A stretch of 64,000 nucleotides of DNA from positions 9,737,515-9,801,514 of the forward strand of contig NC_058160.1 in the NCBI RefSeq assembly GCF_020080835.1. Reading direction: 5' to 3'. How positions within the stretch are numbered: the first letter of the stretch is position 1; every line of letters starts with the position of its first letter. This DNA is from Cotesia glomerata. Taxonomy: Eukaryota; Arthropoda; Insecta; Hymenoptera; Braconidae. The notes under the pieces are model-generated. The model was not told the DNA's origin, did no database searches, and saw nothing but the letters and a program-made list of their open reading frames with translations. Of this stretch, positions 41,696 through 51,403 are shown in pieces. A program made the position numbers and the translations under genes.

Positions 41696-44140
41696 TCAAT
41701 TGACACACTTAGCCTCAGCGATATTAAACCGTAAATTTCCTGGACAGAGTTCAGCGTAAGCGCGTCCCTTGATACAATGGCAGTATTTGAACTGATCTTT
41801 ATGCGGTAATACAACAGCGACATCAAAGATATCTTCCAAAGGACAATCTCCAACGCAATCTTCCGAGTCGATTTCTTTAGCGTAAAAATGGCGATTGAAA
41901 TAATCCGTACTACCGTGAGGTAACCAGGAGGTCGATGAAGAAGGAACGGTTCCATTAATCCGGTCACACTCGACTACATAGGGGTTATCGCAACGTGCGA
42001 GATCCCAACTGAAGTGCAGGCCCGAGTAGCAATTTTCAACTACAGGATTGCCACGGATGCAGTGGCAGTATTTGGTGCAGTCAGCGTGAGTTAGCAAACA
42101 AGCTGCGTCAAGGTTTACAAAATCAGAAGGACACTCGCCGATGCAACCATAGCGTACACATCCTGCGATCGCCGGGTCCATACAAATCATGAGTTCTGGA
42201 TTATAATGCAAACCCATGGGACAGTTCTCTACTGTTGAAACTCCATTGTGACAAACACAGAATTTAGTGCAGTCTTTGTTGGGCTCGAGGCAAATCCTGT
42301 CGGGATCATCGTCGGCAACACATTCATTATAGCAACCTTCTGCAGGTGGTTTCGGTGGTTTGGGTGGTTTCGGTGTCGTTGAAGTGCCACACCCAGCAAC
42401 GTTCGGACTTACACACATACCAATTGTAGGACTGAAATTCAAACCTTCTGGACAATCTTCAAGAAATATTTCACCATCATCGCACTGACAATATTGCGTG
42501 CAATCTTCAGTTGGCCATCTGCAATTTTCATTTTGAGTGCATGTATGATCACAGGGACCTCTTGGCTCTTCTGTCGTTGTAGTTGTTGTTATATTTTCAC
42601 AACCAGCAGTTTTAGGGTCAACACATTCAAAATAATCTAAACTGAAATGTAATCCTTCTGGACAAGAAACTATTGTTATTTCTCCTTGATAACACTTGCA
42701 ATACATCGAGCAATTTGAATGCTTGATAAGACATGCTTTGTTGGGATCAAGATCACATTCTGATGACAAACAACCTTCGGGTATTGGCGCTGGTGTTGTA
42801 GTTGTTGTAGTAGTCGTCGTAGTCGTAGTTGTCGTAGTTGTTGTTGTTGTTGTTGATGTGGTAGTTGTTATATTACATCCAGCAGTTATAGGATCAACAC
42901 AAATCCCCTCGTCCACACTAAAGTGAAGACCTTCTGGGCAGTCTTTTTCAATAGGATGACCATCAACACATAAGCAGTATTTACTACAGTCAGTGTTAGG
43001 TGTTGAACAAGTTACATTGTCAATAACCACTGTAGGACATTCAATAACACATCCTTTGGGTGGCGGTTCACATCCAGCTACTTCTTTCCTTGTACATTTT
43101 TGAGATTCTAGGTGAAAGTGCAAGCCAGGAGGGCAACTTTTCACAGTGATGTTAAGATTTCTGCAAATACAATACTTGTCACAGTCTTCATGGGCAAGGA
43201 AGCAGACTTTATTAGGGTCTTCGGTACTTGAACAAGTGCCAATACATCCCTCAAGAGCAGTAACTGTTCCGTTTAAGCGATCACATTTTGCTTCTTCTGG
43301 TTTAAGACACGTTCCTTGTTCAGGACTGAAATGGTAATTTAAAGGACAATCCTTGATAATCACAGCATCATTTTTTTTGCATAAACAGTATTTAAAACAA
43401 TCATCGTGAGCTATTAACGTTGCACCGAACAAATTCCCGACTGGAGGGCATTTTCGAACACAATCATAAGATGGTTTAGATTCGATTTTTGAATTTTTAC
43501 ACTGCGATTTTCCATTCGGGACACAAGCTCCTTCTTCAGCATCAAAATCCGAATTATCCGAACAAGTTTTGACATTTGTATTGCCGTGTTTGCATAGACA
43601 GAATTTGGTACAGTCTTCGTGAGGTAAGAGGGTTGCTACGTTCTCAATGTCATCTGAACATTCTCCAATACATCTCACGTCGTTTTCTTTCTCTTGGGAT
43701 GAATTGCTTCTAGAACCAAAAACCGCTGATGTTCTTTCCCAAAGTGATTGCACGAAATTGGTTAAGTTGGTGGTATTTGTTGATTTACTAAGCATCGGAT
43801 CTAAGCATTCACCTTCTTCGAGACTAAACACCAAATTTGAACGACATTCTTGTAAATACGGAATTCCATACTTGCAATTGCAGAATTTTGTTTTTTCTCG
43901 ATTAGCAAGAAGGTAAATTTTGCTCAGTCGATCGTTTGGACATTCGCCGTAGCAATCGTACGCTATTCGCTCAATATTTTTCGATGATTCAAACGGCGGA
44001 GTTAGTTGAAAATTTTCTGTTGAGGCCGACGCAATGTCGTTTAGAACGACGATCGCGAGTAGCGCTGAAATATAAATTATTGGATTTATGTTTAATTTAA
44101 TGTAAATTGAACTAAAGTACTTACCCCAAAGTTTGAACAT
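41696..44140 (-). CDS. CBM14 gene D: ten-domain secreted protein
   Basis: Exon 1 44140-44125, 60-nt intron 44124-44065 (GTAAGT...TTTCAG), exon 2 44064-41696; 794 residues when spliced. The signal peptide becomes MFKLWALLAIVVLNDIASA. Ten domains start at about residues 43, 137, 207, 279, 344, 438, 511, 583, 646 and 742. Poly-Thr (after domain 5) and KPPKPP (after domain 7) spacers separate some of them. Domains 4-9 each have a ninth cysteine just before the PH/AH-x-DC segment. Domains 1 and 10 lack both the third and the eighth cysteine. The 60-nt intron is open and in frame, so its retention would add 20 residues to the signal region. Role inferred from the family: multivalent chitin binding or matrix cross-linking. 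Confidence 0.88.
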   Translation of the reverse strand: MFKLWGKYFSSIYIKLNINPIIYISALLAIVVLNDIASASTENFQLTPPFESSKNIERIAYDCYGECPNDRLSKIYLLANREKTKFCNCKYGIPYLQECRSNLVFSLEEGECLDPMLSKSTNTTNLTNFVQSLWERTSAVFGSRSNSSQEKENDVRCIGECSDDIENVATLLPHEDCTKFCLCKHGNTNVKTCSDNSDFDAEEGACVPNGKSQCKNSKIESKPSYDCVRKCPPVGNLFGATLIAHDDCFKYCLCKKNDAVIIKDCPLNYHFSPEQGTCLKPEEAKCDRLNGTVTALEGCIGTCSSTEDPNKVCFLAHEDCDKYCICRNLNITVKSCPPGLHFHLESQKCTRKEVAGCEPPPKGCVIECPTVVIDNVTCSTPNTDCSKYCLCVDGHPIEKDCPEGLHFSVDEGICVDPITAGCNITTTTSTTTTTTTTTTTTTTTTTTTTPAPIPEGCLSSECDLDPNKACLIKHSNCSMYCKCYQGEITIVSCPEGLHFSLDYFECVDPKTAGCENITTTTTTEEPRGPCDHTCTQNENCRWPTEDCTQYCQCDDGEIFLEDCPEGLNFSPTIGMCVSPNVAGCGTSTTPKPPKPPKPPAEGCYNECVADDDPDRICLEPNKDCTKFCVCHNGVSTVENCPMGLHYNPELMICMDPAIAGCVRYGCIGECPSDFVNLDAACLLTHADCTKYCHCIRGNPVVENCYSGLHFSWDLARCDNPYVVECDRINGTVPSSSTSWLPHGSTDYFNRHFYAKEIDSEDCVGDCPLEDIFDVAVVLPHKDQFKYCHCIKGRAYAELCPGNLRFNIAEAKCVN

Positions 44141-44197
44141 TTTAATTGAAACAATCAGAGAACTATTTAATGTGAGGATGAAACAAAATTGTAATTC

Positions 44198-44312
44198 TTT
44201 TTATATACGAAGATTGATTAGTGATTATTGATAAAAAGTAACTGATAGGGGGTAACACGATAAATCATTTTAATCGCACAAGGTGTGTTAATACGTGCGA
44301 TTTATTATCTTT
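44198..44312 (-). promoter_or_regulatory. gene D promoter: TATA box and shared 17-bp motif
   Basis: CGTATATAAAAAG on the minus strand (44209-44197) is about 58-68 bp upstream of the ATG. TGCGATTTATTATCTTT at 44296-44312 is identical to the motif upstream of gene A, and a second TTATC follows at once (44311-44315). Confidence 0.5.
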
Positions 44313-44778
44313 ATCTTGTGCTGAATTTATCCTAAATTAATATAGATTCCTATTAGAGTGAATGTCCGTGAAGTTATTTTAATCTTTTATATTTTATCAT
44401 TAATTTTTGATGACTTAATATTTAAGATTAGTATTTAGTTTGATCAAGTGACAATCACTTGACTTATGATCTTCATGGAAGTGAATTTTAAAAATGAAGT
44501 ATAGTTTTTAAATTTAATTAATTAAAAAACTCTAGGTTTAATTAATTATTATGGTATTTAATTAATTTTAAATTTAAATAAAAATTTACGAAAAGCTTTT
44601 TGTAATTTAGCTTTTTTTTAAATTTTTAACTTCCCGCTAAGAAAATCGAAGATTTTCCAAAATCGGGAAGTTATTGTTTTCACCCCGTTTTACAAAAATC
44701 GAGTTTTCATCGAATCTCGACGTTTCGAGGTCCTAGGAAGCTTCCCTGACTATTCCCGCGATGGTGTCTGTATGTTTG

Positions 44779-44800
44779 TGTGTGTGTGTGTGTGTGTGTG
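44779..44800 (+). repeat. (TG)n tract at the 3' junction of the retrotransposon
   Basis: About 11 TG units border the retrotransposon's A-rich 3' tail; a matching TG stretch (49244-49255) borders its 5' end. Both belong to the host element's microsatellite. Confidence 0.9.
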
Positions 44801-45033
44801 TTTTTTTTTATAGAGGAGGTAAAATTCATTTACGTATGCCAGGACTTGGTGTTGGTGCCTGGGTATGTTGGACTCAGAAGTCAATATTCTTTCGCAACAA
44901 TACCGACTAAACATCCTCCTCTCTCCTTTCCCCATAGATGTTACAGGGAAGACTGGATCGGGACCGCGTTAGCATTACTTCGATCCAGTCCATGTTGCGT
45001 CTCACGACACCTACTTCTTGTTACTACTGGTTT

Positions 45034-45660
45034 CTAATCCCTTTCTGCGATTTTTTCGTTTAAAAGGCGCTGCGCGTAGGCTGCGACAGCTGACCAGTTT
45101 TCTTCTTTTGTGATCATGCAGGTTACCAAGCTCTCATTACCAACACTCGAAAAACGTGTGCTCGGCGTTGTCAATTTTGTCTGGGCAGTATTTGCACGTT
45201 GGTGTGCTGTGCAAACCCATCTTGAAAAGATAGGCATTGAACTGCCCATGTCCCGTCAATAGCTGGGTCAGGAAGGAGTCCGTGTCCCCGTGCTTTCGAG
45301 AAAGCCAGACGTTGATGTTTGGGATCAGGCACGCTGTCTATCTGCCCGTCTCTCCCGATGTCCATCAGTCCTGCCACTCTTGCTGCGTTTCCGCCTTTAT
45401 CCTCGTTCTTGCGTCCTTCATGTTTTCGTCACTATCTTTAGCGTCATAGAGTTTAACTCTCTCGAACGCGAATAGGTCGATGGGCGTGGCTCCCGCAATG
45501 ACCAATACAGCCGCTTCGGAAACTGTGCGGTAGGCGCAGGCAACCCTGAGAGCGCCTCGCCGCTGTACTGCTGTTATCTTTCGCCGGTAGGTCTTCTGCT
45601 TTAATATGTCTGCCCATATCTCAGCTCCATAAAGCAGTACCGAGTGGACTGCTTCTAGAA
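45034..45660 (-). pseudogene. frameshifted C-terminal part of retrotransposon ORF2
   Basis: Minus strand. About 45650-45380 encodes the post-RT segment VLLYGAEIWADILKQKTYRR, and 45240-45160 the cysteine motif TCKYCPDKIDNAEHTFFECW, then a stop; the last part continues in another frame to a stop at 45034. It belongs to the ORF2 above it but is out of frame after a small duplication of an AGAAGAACTT-type unit at about 45650-45685. Confidence 0.75.
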
Positions 45661-47532
45661 GAACTTTCTTCTAGAAGAACTTCTCTTTTTTGTTCTTGGT
45701 CCCAAGGTGTTGGTCATAATTCTTGCTAGGCTAGACACCGTCTTGCTGGCTTTCTGGCATGCATTATCGAGGTGTTCGCGAAAAGATAGTTTCTCGTCTA
45801 TCATTACCCCCAGATAGCGCAGGGCCCTTGTTAACGTTAATGTTGTTCCTCCCATGTCCACAGCGAGTGGTTTTGGGAACCATTTTTGACGAGTCAGAAC
45901 GACTATCTCGGTTTTGTGCTTGGCGAGTTTCAGGTGGTGTTTATCGAGCCAAGTCTCGACGGCATCAATGGTTTCCCAAATTAGTAGTTCAGCCTCATCT
46001 ACGCTGTCTACTATTATCGTGGCCGCGACGTCGTCTGCAAAGCCCGTTAGCTCTACTTGCTTTGGTAACAGAATCTTAAGAAGCTCGTCATAGTCGGCGT
46101 TCCATAAATCGGGCCCCATTATTGAGCCTTGCGGCACGCCAGCCGTTGTGGCGTATTCTTGTGGTCCTTCTGTAGTTTCCGCTATTAGCTTTGTTTCTTC
46201 AAGGTAGTTGTCGATTAGTGCCAAATTCTCTGGCCTTGCGTCAAATTTGTGTTCCAGAGCGTCTAGGATATCTCCCCAATTCGCGCTGTTAAATGCGTTT
46301 TTGACATCTAGCGTGAGGAGAATGCATACTTTACGAGCTTTGAGGCTACCAGTCCATGCTTCTCTCGCTGTCCCTACGACTGTCTGGATCGCGCCGACTG
46401 TTGAACGTCCTTTCCGGAAGCCATGTTGGTTTGCGGCAATGCCTCCAGCACGATCGATGTCGTTTCGTAGTCTTCCCCGTATAAGCTTTTCGAGCAATTT
46501 CCCAGCAATGTCCAGCATGCAAAGTGGTCTGAACGACGAGGGTGTTACAGGGCCACCTTTGCCTTTATCTAGCAGAACCAATCTCTGCCGCTTCCAGACC
46601 GCGGGAAACGTGCCAGTTGCCAAGCATGCGTTGTAGGTGTTCAGGAGTGTGTCTGGGTGTTCCAGGGCTACAGTCTTGATCACCGATGCTGGGATGCCAT
46701 CAGGGCCGGGTGCCTTTCCTGTTTTGAGTGACTTGGCCGCGTCTTGTAGTTCCTTAGTTGTGAAGGGTTTTACTTCGCTGTTTTTAGTGTAGTGTTTCTT
46801 CTCCCGCGGCGGGTGTTTGGGGAAAAGCTCCGCTACAATGCTGTCCATTAAGGCTGGAGACTTCGGCGCCTCTTGTGGAGCCTTTCCAAGTCGTTTGGTG
46901 ACAATTTGGTCGGCTTTACCCCAGATATCTTTATCAAGGTCGTTACAGATCTCTTGCCACAATTTCGCTTTGCTTGCTTTGATTGCCCGGTTTAGGTTCT
47001 TTTTGGCCTGCTTATACTCGCTCAAATGTAGATCTTGATTGGGGGAGCGTTTCTCAGCTCTCTTTGCTAGCCAACGTAGTCTGTGGCATTTTTTCCAGAG
47101 TTCTGCTATGTCTGTTGACCACCAGAACGCCGGCCTAGGGAAACTCTGATTTTTCAGCCGTGGCATAGAGGCGTCACATGCGGCAGCAATTTCCTTCATC
47201 GTATTTAGCACTGCCTTTTCCGTCTTGCTGCAGGTATCCGGAGTCGGGTTGTTCTGAAGGATAGACCAGCTTCGTGCAAGTGAAGCTTGCAACGCCTCTG
47301 GATCAAGCCTCTTGGCATTCCACTTCCGCTTAGAAAGGTCGCGTTGTGAAACCGAAGCAGATGCCAATCCAACGTTAAATGTCACGAACTGGTGATCACT
47401 GCCGTTATATTCTTCGGATACAGTCCAGTCTTTGATCATGTTGATAGTCCTTGGAGTTTCCAACGAGATGTCAAGGATGGATTCTTGGTACCCTGGTCTT
47501 CTAAAGGTCGTGATGCTCCCGGTGTTCAGCAC
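45655..47532 (-). pseudogene. retrotransposon ORF2: reverse transcriptase part
   Basis: 625 residues as displayed. The N-terminal part continues the endonuclease (SILDISLETPRT, then SDHQFVTFNVG). The reverse transcriptase has the order PDGIPASVIK, FRPLCMLDIAGKLLEKLI, NQHGFRKGRST, the catalytic LTLDVKNAFN, GVPQGSIMGPDLWN and LTGFADD, with the two aspartates intact. The upstream endonuclease continues at 47612-47533 in another frame (DKSAEWGAAFSDT). It ends prematurely with KKRSSSRRKFF because of the frameshift near 45660. Confidence 0.88.
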
Positions 47533-47611
47533 TATAAGGTCGAGTCTAGCCGCGACGTCAGCGACCTCGTTACCTCTGGTGTCGGAGAAAGCAGCGCCCC
47601 ACTCAGCCGAT

Positions 47612-49138
47612 TTATCGTTGGTCTCCGGCTACGATGACTTCGCCGTCGAATTTAGTGACCGTATTTTCTATATTTGCCAGTTTCTGTCGGAACACACTAA
47701 CCCCTTTGTTAGATAAGAGATAGACGCTCATAAAGTAGGTTGTGGTGGTTTGAATCCAGACAAAACCTGCTCCACTTCCGCTGTTGTTGACGGTAACGTT
47801 CTTTGTGTTCATAATCCAAATTGCTGCCATGCCAGTTTCGTCTGCGAACCATGTTTTACCTTCGATGTTTAGATATTGCTCGCAGATAAAGCAGACGTCG
47901 ATTTTATCTTCAAAGACGATCATTATACGGGCCTTGTCAAGGGCCTTAATCGCACTGGCCTCGTCTACTTCGCAGAAGGCTACCCGATTGCCTCGTGGTG
48001 TGGGTTTTGTCAAATTTACCCGTTTGACCTCTAGGCTGTCAGTGAATTCACGTTCAAGTGCTTCACGGACTTCGCTCTCGGTAGAGATTTCATCCAAGTC
48101 GAGGATCTCGATCGTTGTTATTGGTGTTAGCGTCTTGACTGTGCCGATGTTTGCAGTGGCTGCCTTTACTGCATCGGTGAAAGCCTTGCTGTCTTCGGTC
48201 TTTCGAGCTATTTCAAGGAGAACGCCTCCGTGTTTCGTCTTTTTAATAGACTTTATGTCTACGCCCGTCTCGACAGGGCTTACCTTGGCCTTGATTTCCT
48301 TGAGGAGATCGGCGTATGTTCGCCCTTCAGCTGGTTGGACAAGCATAGCTTTAGTTCTTGTCTTCTTCCTCCTTGGTTTCTTGGAGCCACCGTTGTTTGG
48401 CTGGTTTTGGGCTGTAGCAGATTGAGCCACTGGCTCCTGTTCTTTCTTTTTCTTTTTTTGCCGAGTCACTTTGGTCCAGGTATCATCCTGGGCTGTCTTT
48501 TTCTGTGCTGGATTGTCAATTTCTGCGGAAGGACTGGGCGTGGACAGCGGCCTCTTCTTGTTGTTGCCCTCTCCTTGCTGTGATAATTTTTTAGGAGTGA
48601 CCAGAGGTGGCTGTAATTTTTTGCTCAGACTCGGAGATGTTTGAGTCGTTGACGCCGACGTCGTTGGTAATTTGTTGGCCAGCCTATATGCCGTACTAAT
48701 AGACGTAACCAATTTTCTGATCTCATGATGGAGATTCTTCTTGTCTTTTATGAAGTCAGCTAACTCTTCGATCTTGCTGCCGAGCCATTCCATTGGTGAC
48801 TGTTGGCCTGCAACGGTCGGTACAGAGTTGATTCTTCCTCGGTAGGTTTGATTAGTGACAGGAGCAAAAGGTCCTCCACTTTTTGGAGAAATGTTGCTCA
48901 GCTGTCCGTTCTCTGCCATCTGGGCTGATTTCGTACTCCCTGTAACCTTACTAGCATTGCTAGACAGCAGAGCCATGGGGTCTACTCTGCTGTTCAAACG
49001 GTCGCTTGATAACGTCGAGTTTAGGCCCGTTTGCACGCCTTCCCTCACCGGCACTGAGGTATCCCTCCTCTGCACCGTAGACGATGTTTGAAATTGATCT
49101 GTCATTTTCATATCATCTTTTGCTAGGTTTTGGTCCAC
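47612..49138 (-). pseudogene. retrotransposon ORF1 fused by deletion to endonuclease
   Basis: 508 residues as displayed. Residues 1 to about 270 are polar and basic (PRRKKTRTK), as in R1-type gag proteins. Residues 275-400 form the conserved gag core. At about residue 413 the frame jumps straight into the endonuclease (SSQY-like start CEQYLNIEGKTWFADETGMA ... FDGEVIVAGD). The CCHC zinc knuckles of ORF1 and the beginning of the endonuclease are therefore missing. This explains one continuous frame where an intact element would have an ORF1/ORF2 boundary. Confidence 0.75.
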
Positions 49139-49939
49139 CCCGAGTATTTTATTTCCTCGGTACCCATCGCATCTGACGTGCAGATGTGCCGGGCATTCCC
49201 TGGGGAGGCGCCCGATGCGGGACCCAGCAAGCCCGACACGAGGTGTGTGTGTGTGCGTAGATGTATGTAAACCTCTTATAACTTTTGAACGGCTTGACCG
49301 ATTTGATCGCGGTTGGTGCCATTCGAAAGGGTTTGACTAAACTTAGATTTTAAATACAATTTGGACCAATTCGGACCGATAGATTTTGAGAAATCTTTAA
49401 AAAACTACAAAAAAATTTTTTTTCAAATGTGGTTTTTTTGGAATAACTTTTAAACGGCTCGACCGATTAATTCCAAAAACTAATCAGCTTTTAACATAAA
49501 AAAATCACGTCGATCGCCGCCAGTTCGGTCAAAATCGGTTAATTCGTTCGTGAGTTATCGTTGACGAAAGAAAACCGAAAAAAGTGTTTTTTCGGAATTA
49601 CTCCAAAATTTTTCGTTCTATCAATTCAAACTTGATGATTCTTTATAAAGCTTAAAAAACTGCGTCGATTGCCACCAACCGCGTGAAAATCGGTTCATTC
49701 ATTCAAAAGTTATTGCGATTTGAAAATTCAAAAAATAGTGTTCTATCAAACTTTTGAGCTTGAAGAGCTCAAAAGCATACAAAAGCTATTTTTTTGAGCT
49801 CGGAGAGCTTAAAATAACACACAAATTGTATTTATGAGCTCGAAGAGCTCAAGAACGTCATAAGTGCAATTTCAAGCGTTTAGGTATAGAATTGGCGGGA
49901 AGTTGCAGGGATGGCCTTCAGGGTCAACCGTTTTCCTAA

Positions 49940-50398
49940 TTTTTTTTATCAAATTAAATCATTATTGAAGATTTTGTAAATTAAAAAAGTTTGTAAACTC
50001 TCGAAATAATGTGATAAAAATTTTATCGATAAATCAAGATAAAAAATTTTTATCTAAATTATAAAATCGCAATGATTTATACTTAATTAATTATCAGGTT
50101 TAGAATATTTTTATTAAAAACATTAATCAATAAATTTTTTTAGAGGTAGTAAAATATTTATTTATAATTTATTTTTATACAAATTAACATAATAAATATT
50201 GAAAAAAAAAAACAAAATTTTATCGCTATTATTTTTTTTCGACAAAAAGGAATTAGTTTTTATTTTATATTTCAAATATTATCAACCTAAATTGATAAAT
50301 CACCAACTGATAAAACGCATCTTATCTATTTACATTTATTTTTTTTATTATTTAAATTTAAGTAATAATTATTTCCTGATAGATAACAACAATACTTG
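49940..50398. other. AT-rich DNA, 3' flank of gene E
   Basis: No feature beyond AT-rich sequence. The open frame 50199-50402 is spurious. Confidence 0.5.
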
Positions 50399-50894
50399 TT
50401 AATTAGATCGCCAAAACTTAAAACGAAATTTTTTAGTGTGTTGACAAGCAAAAATAATGATAAAAATAATTCCAATTAGCCAAATAATAGAAATCAGACA
50501 ATAAATAATTACAGAATTATTTTCTTCCGATTCACTTCCGGTCGAATTATCAAGATCAAAGTCGTCTGTTCCTCTGATATTACATTCAACTTTTTCCGGA
50601 CGGTCACAAATCCCATCGCGGGAATTGAATCTTAAATTTGCATCGCAATTTTTGACGATACACTTTTTTCCGTTGCAGTGACAGTAATTGGAGCAATTAC
50701 TGTGCACCAAAAGTATCGCAGCATTAGGAAGGTTTTCACCAGGACATGTTCCGATACAACCGCTATCAACTCTGTTAAATTTTTCCAATGCGGAACTTCC
50801 AAGAATTATGCTGATTACTATAAACAATTATTCAATTACTTAAAAATTATAATTATGGTAAAATAAAAAAATTCTCACCCCAAAAACGCAACAT
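50399..50894 (-). CDS. CBM14 gene E: membrane-anchored single-domain protein
   Basis: Exon 1 50894-50879 (phase 1), 61-nt intron 50878-50818 (GTGAGA...TTATAG), exon 2 50817-50399; 144 residues. The signal peptide begins MLRFWVISIILGSSA. One domain at residues 26-84 (CIGTCP ... VHSNCSNYCHC ... NCDANLRFN ...) has an extra cysteine, NGKKCIVKNC, at the position where gene B domain 1 also has one. An acidic linker follows, then a hydrophobic segment at about residues 107-129 (VIIYCLISIIWLIGIIFIII) and the basic tail QHTKKFRFKFWRSN. This predicts a type I membrane protein with the chitin-binding-like domain outside. It is the only anchored member. Confidence 0.85.
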
Positions 50895-51005
50895 TTGATT
50901 GAAAATTTAAAAAATTAGTTTAACATTCTCTCTTAGAAAGAAATATTTTTCGACAATGTGATGGCCAAAAATCTAACTGACTAAATAGACAGTTGGCTAT
51001 CACGA

Positions 51006-51018
51006 AATATATAAATAG
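51006..51018 (-). promoter_or_regulatory. TATA-like box of gene E
   Basis: ATTTATATATTTC on the minus strand, about 112-124 bp upstream of the ATG at 50894. A CTTATCA GATA-type site lies near 51032. Confidence 0.35.
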
Positions 51019-51403
51019 TGAAGGAGAAATCTTATCACTATAATGTATTTTATAGATCCAAATTTAATAACATGATTTTTAATTCAAGATTAAAGTCGAT
51101 TTCAAGTATTAAATAACTACGCAATATTTATTTACATTAAATACTACGCAATTACTTACTTATTAATGGAAATAACTTGTATTGTTTCAAAATAATCTTG
51201 TATTTGCTTAAAATATATTTTACGTTCAGATAAATTTTTCATTTTTAGATCAAGGTTATGAGATAAAAAAAAATACAAAAGACTTATGCATCAATCATAT
51301 ATTTAGATAAATAAATAATCAAGTCAATAAATTACAATAGCAATGCTAGCTTATATGTAATCTAAGAGATCAGATTTGTAAATACTTTTTAACTGGAATA
51401 GAA
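51019..51403. other. intergenic between E and F
   Basis: AT-rich; includes the 3' flank of F. No other feature. Confidence 0.5.

Larger units (their letters stand above)
44801..49243 (-). mobile_element. R1-clade (Waldo/Mino-like) non-LTR retrotransposon, inactive
   Basis: About 4.4 kb, read on the minus strand. It has a 5' leader (49243-49139), a gag-like ORF1, and an ORF2 with AP-endonuclease, reverse transcriptase and a C-terminal zinc-knuckle region. The 3' end is a run of about nine A before (CA)n. It is less AT-rich than the surroundings. Insertion within a TG/CA repeat agrees with R1-clade families such as Waldo and Mino, which target such microsatellites. It is inactivated by an internal deletion joining ORF1 to the endonuclease, a frameshift in the endonuclease, a frameshift just after the RT domain, and a further frameshift or stop near the 3' end. 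Confidence 0.85.
44626..49939 (-). mobile_element. AACTTCCCGCTA element, copy 3, split by a retrotransposon
   Basis: The outer ends TTAACTTCCCGCTAAGAAAA (44626) and GGTCAACCGTTTTCCTAA (ending 49939) match copies 1 and 2. The element is interrupted inside its TG tract by the non-LTR element at 44801-49243; without that insertion it would be about 870 bp, close to copy 1. Confidence 0.8.

Noticed and set aside
44801..49243. Considered as a viral or polydnavirus-derived insert
   Set aside because: Reverse transcriptase, endonuclease and zinc-knuckle order and the A-rich 3' end identify a non-LTR retrotransposon; no viral structural genes or excision motifs were seen.
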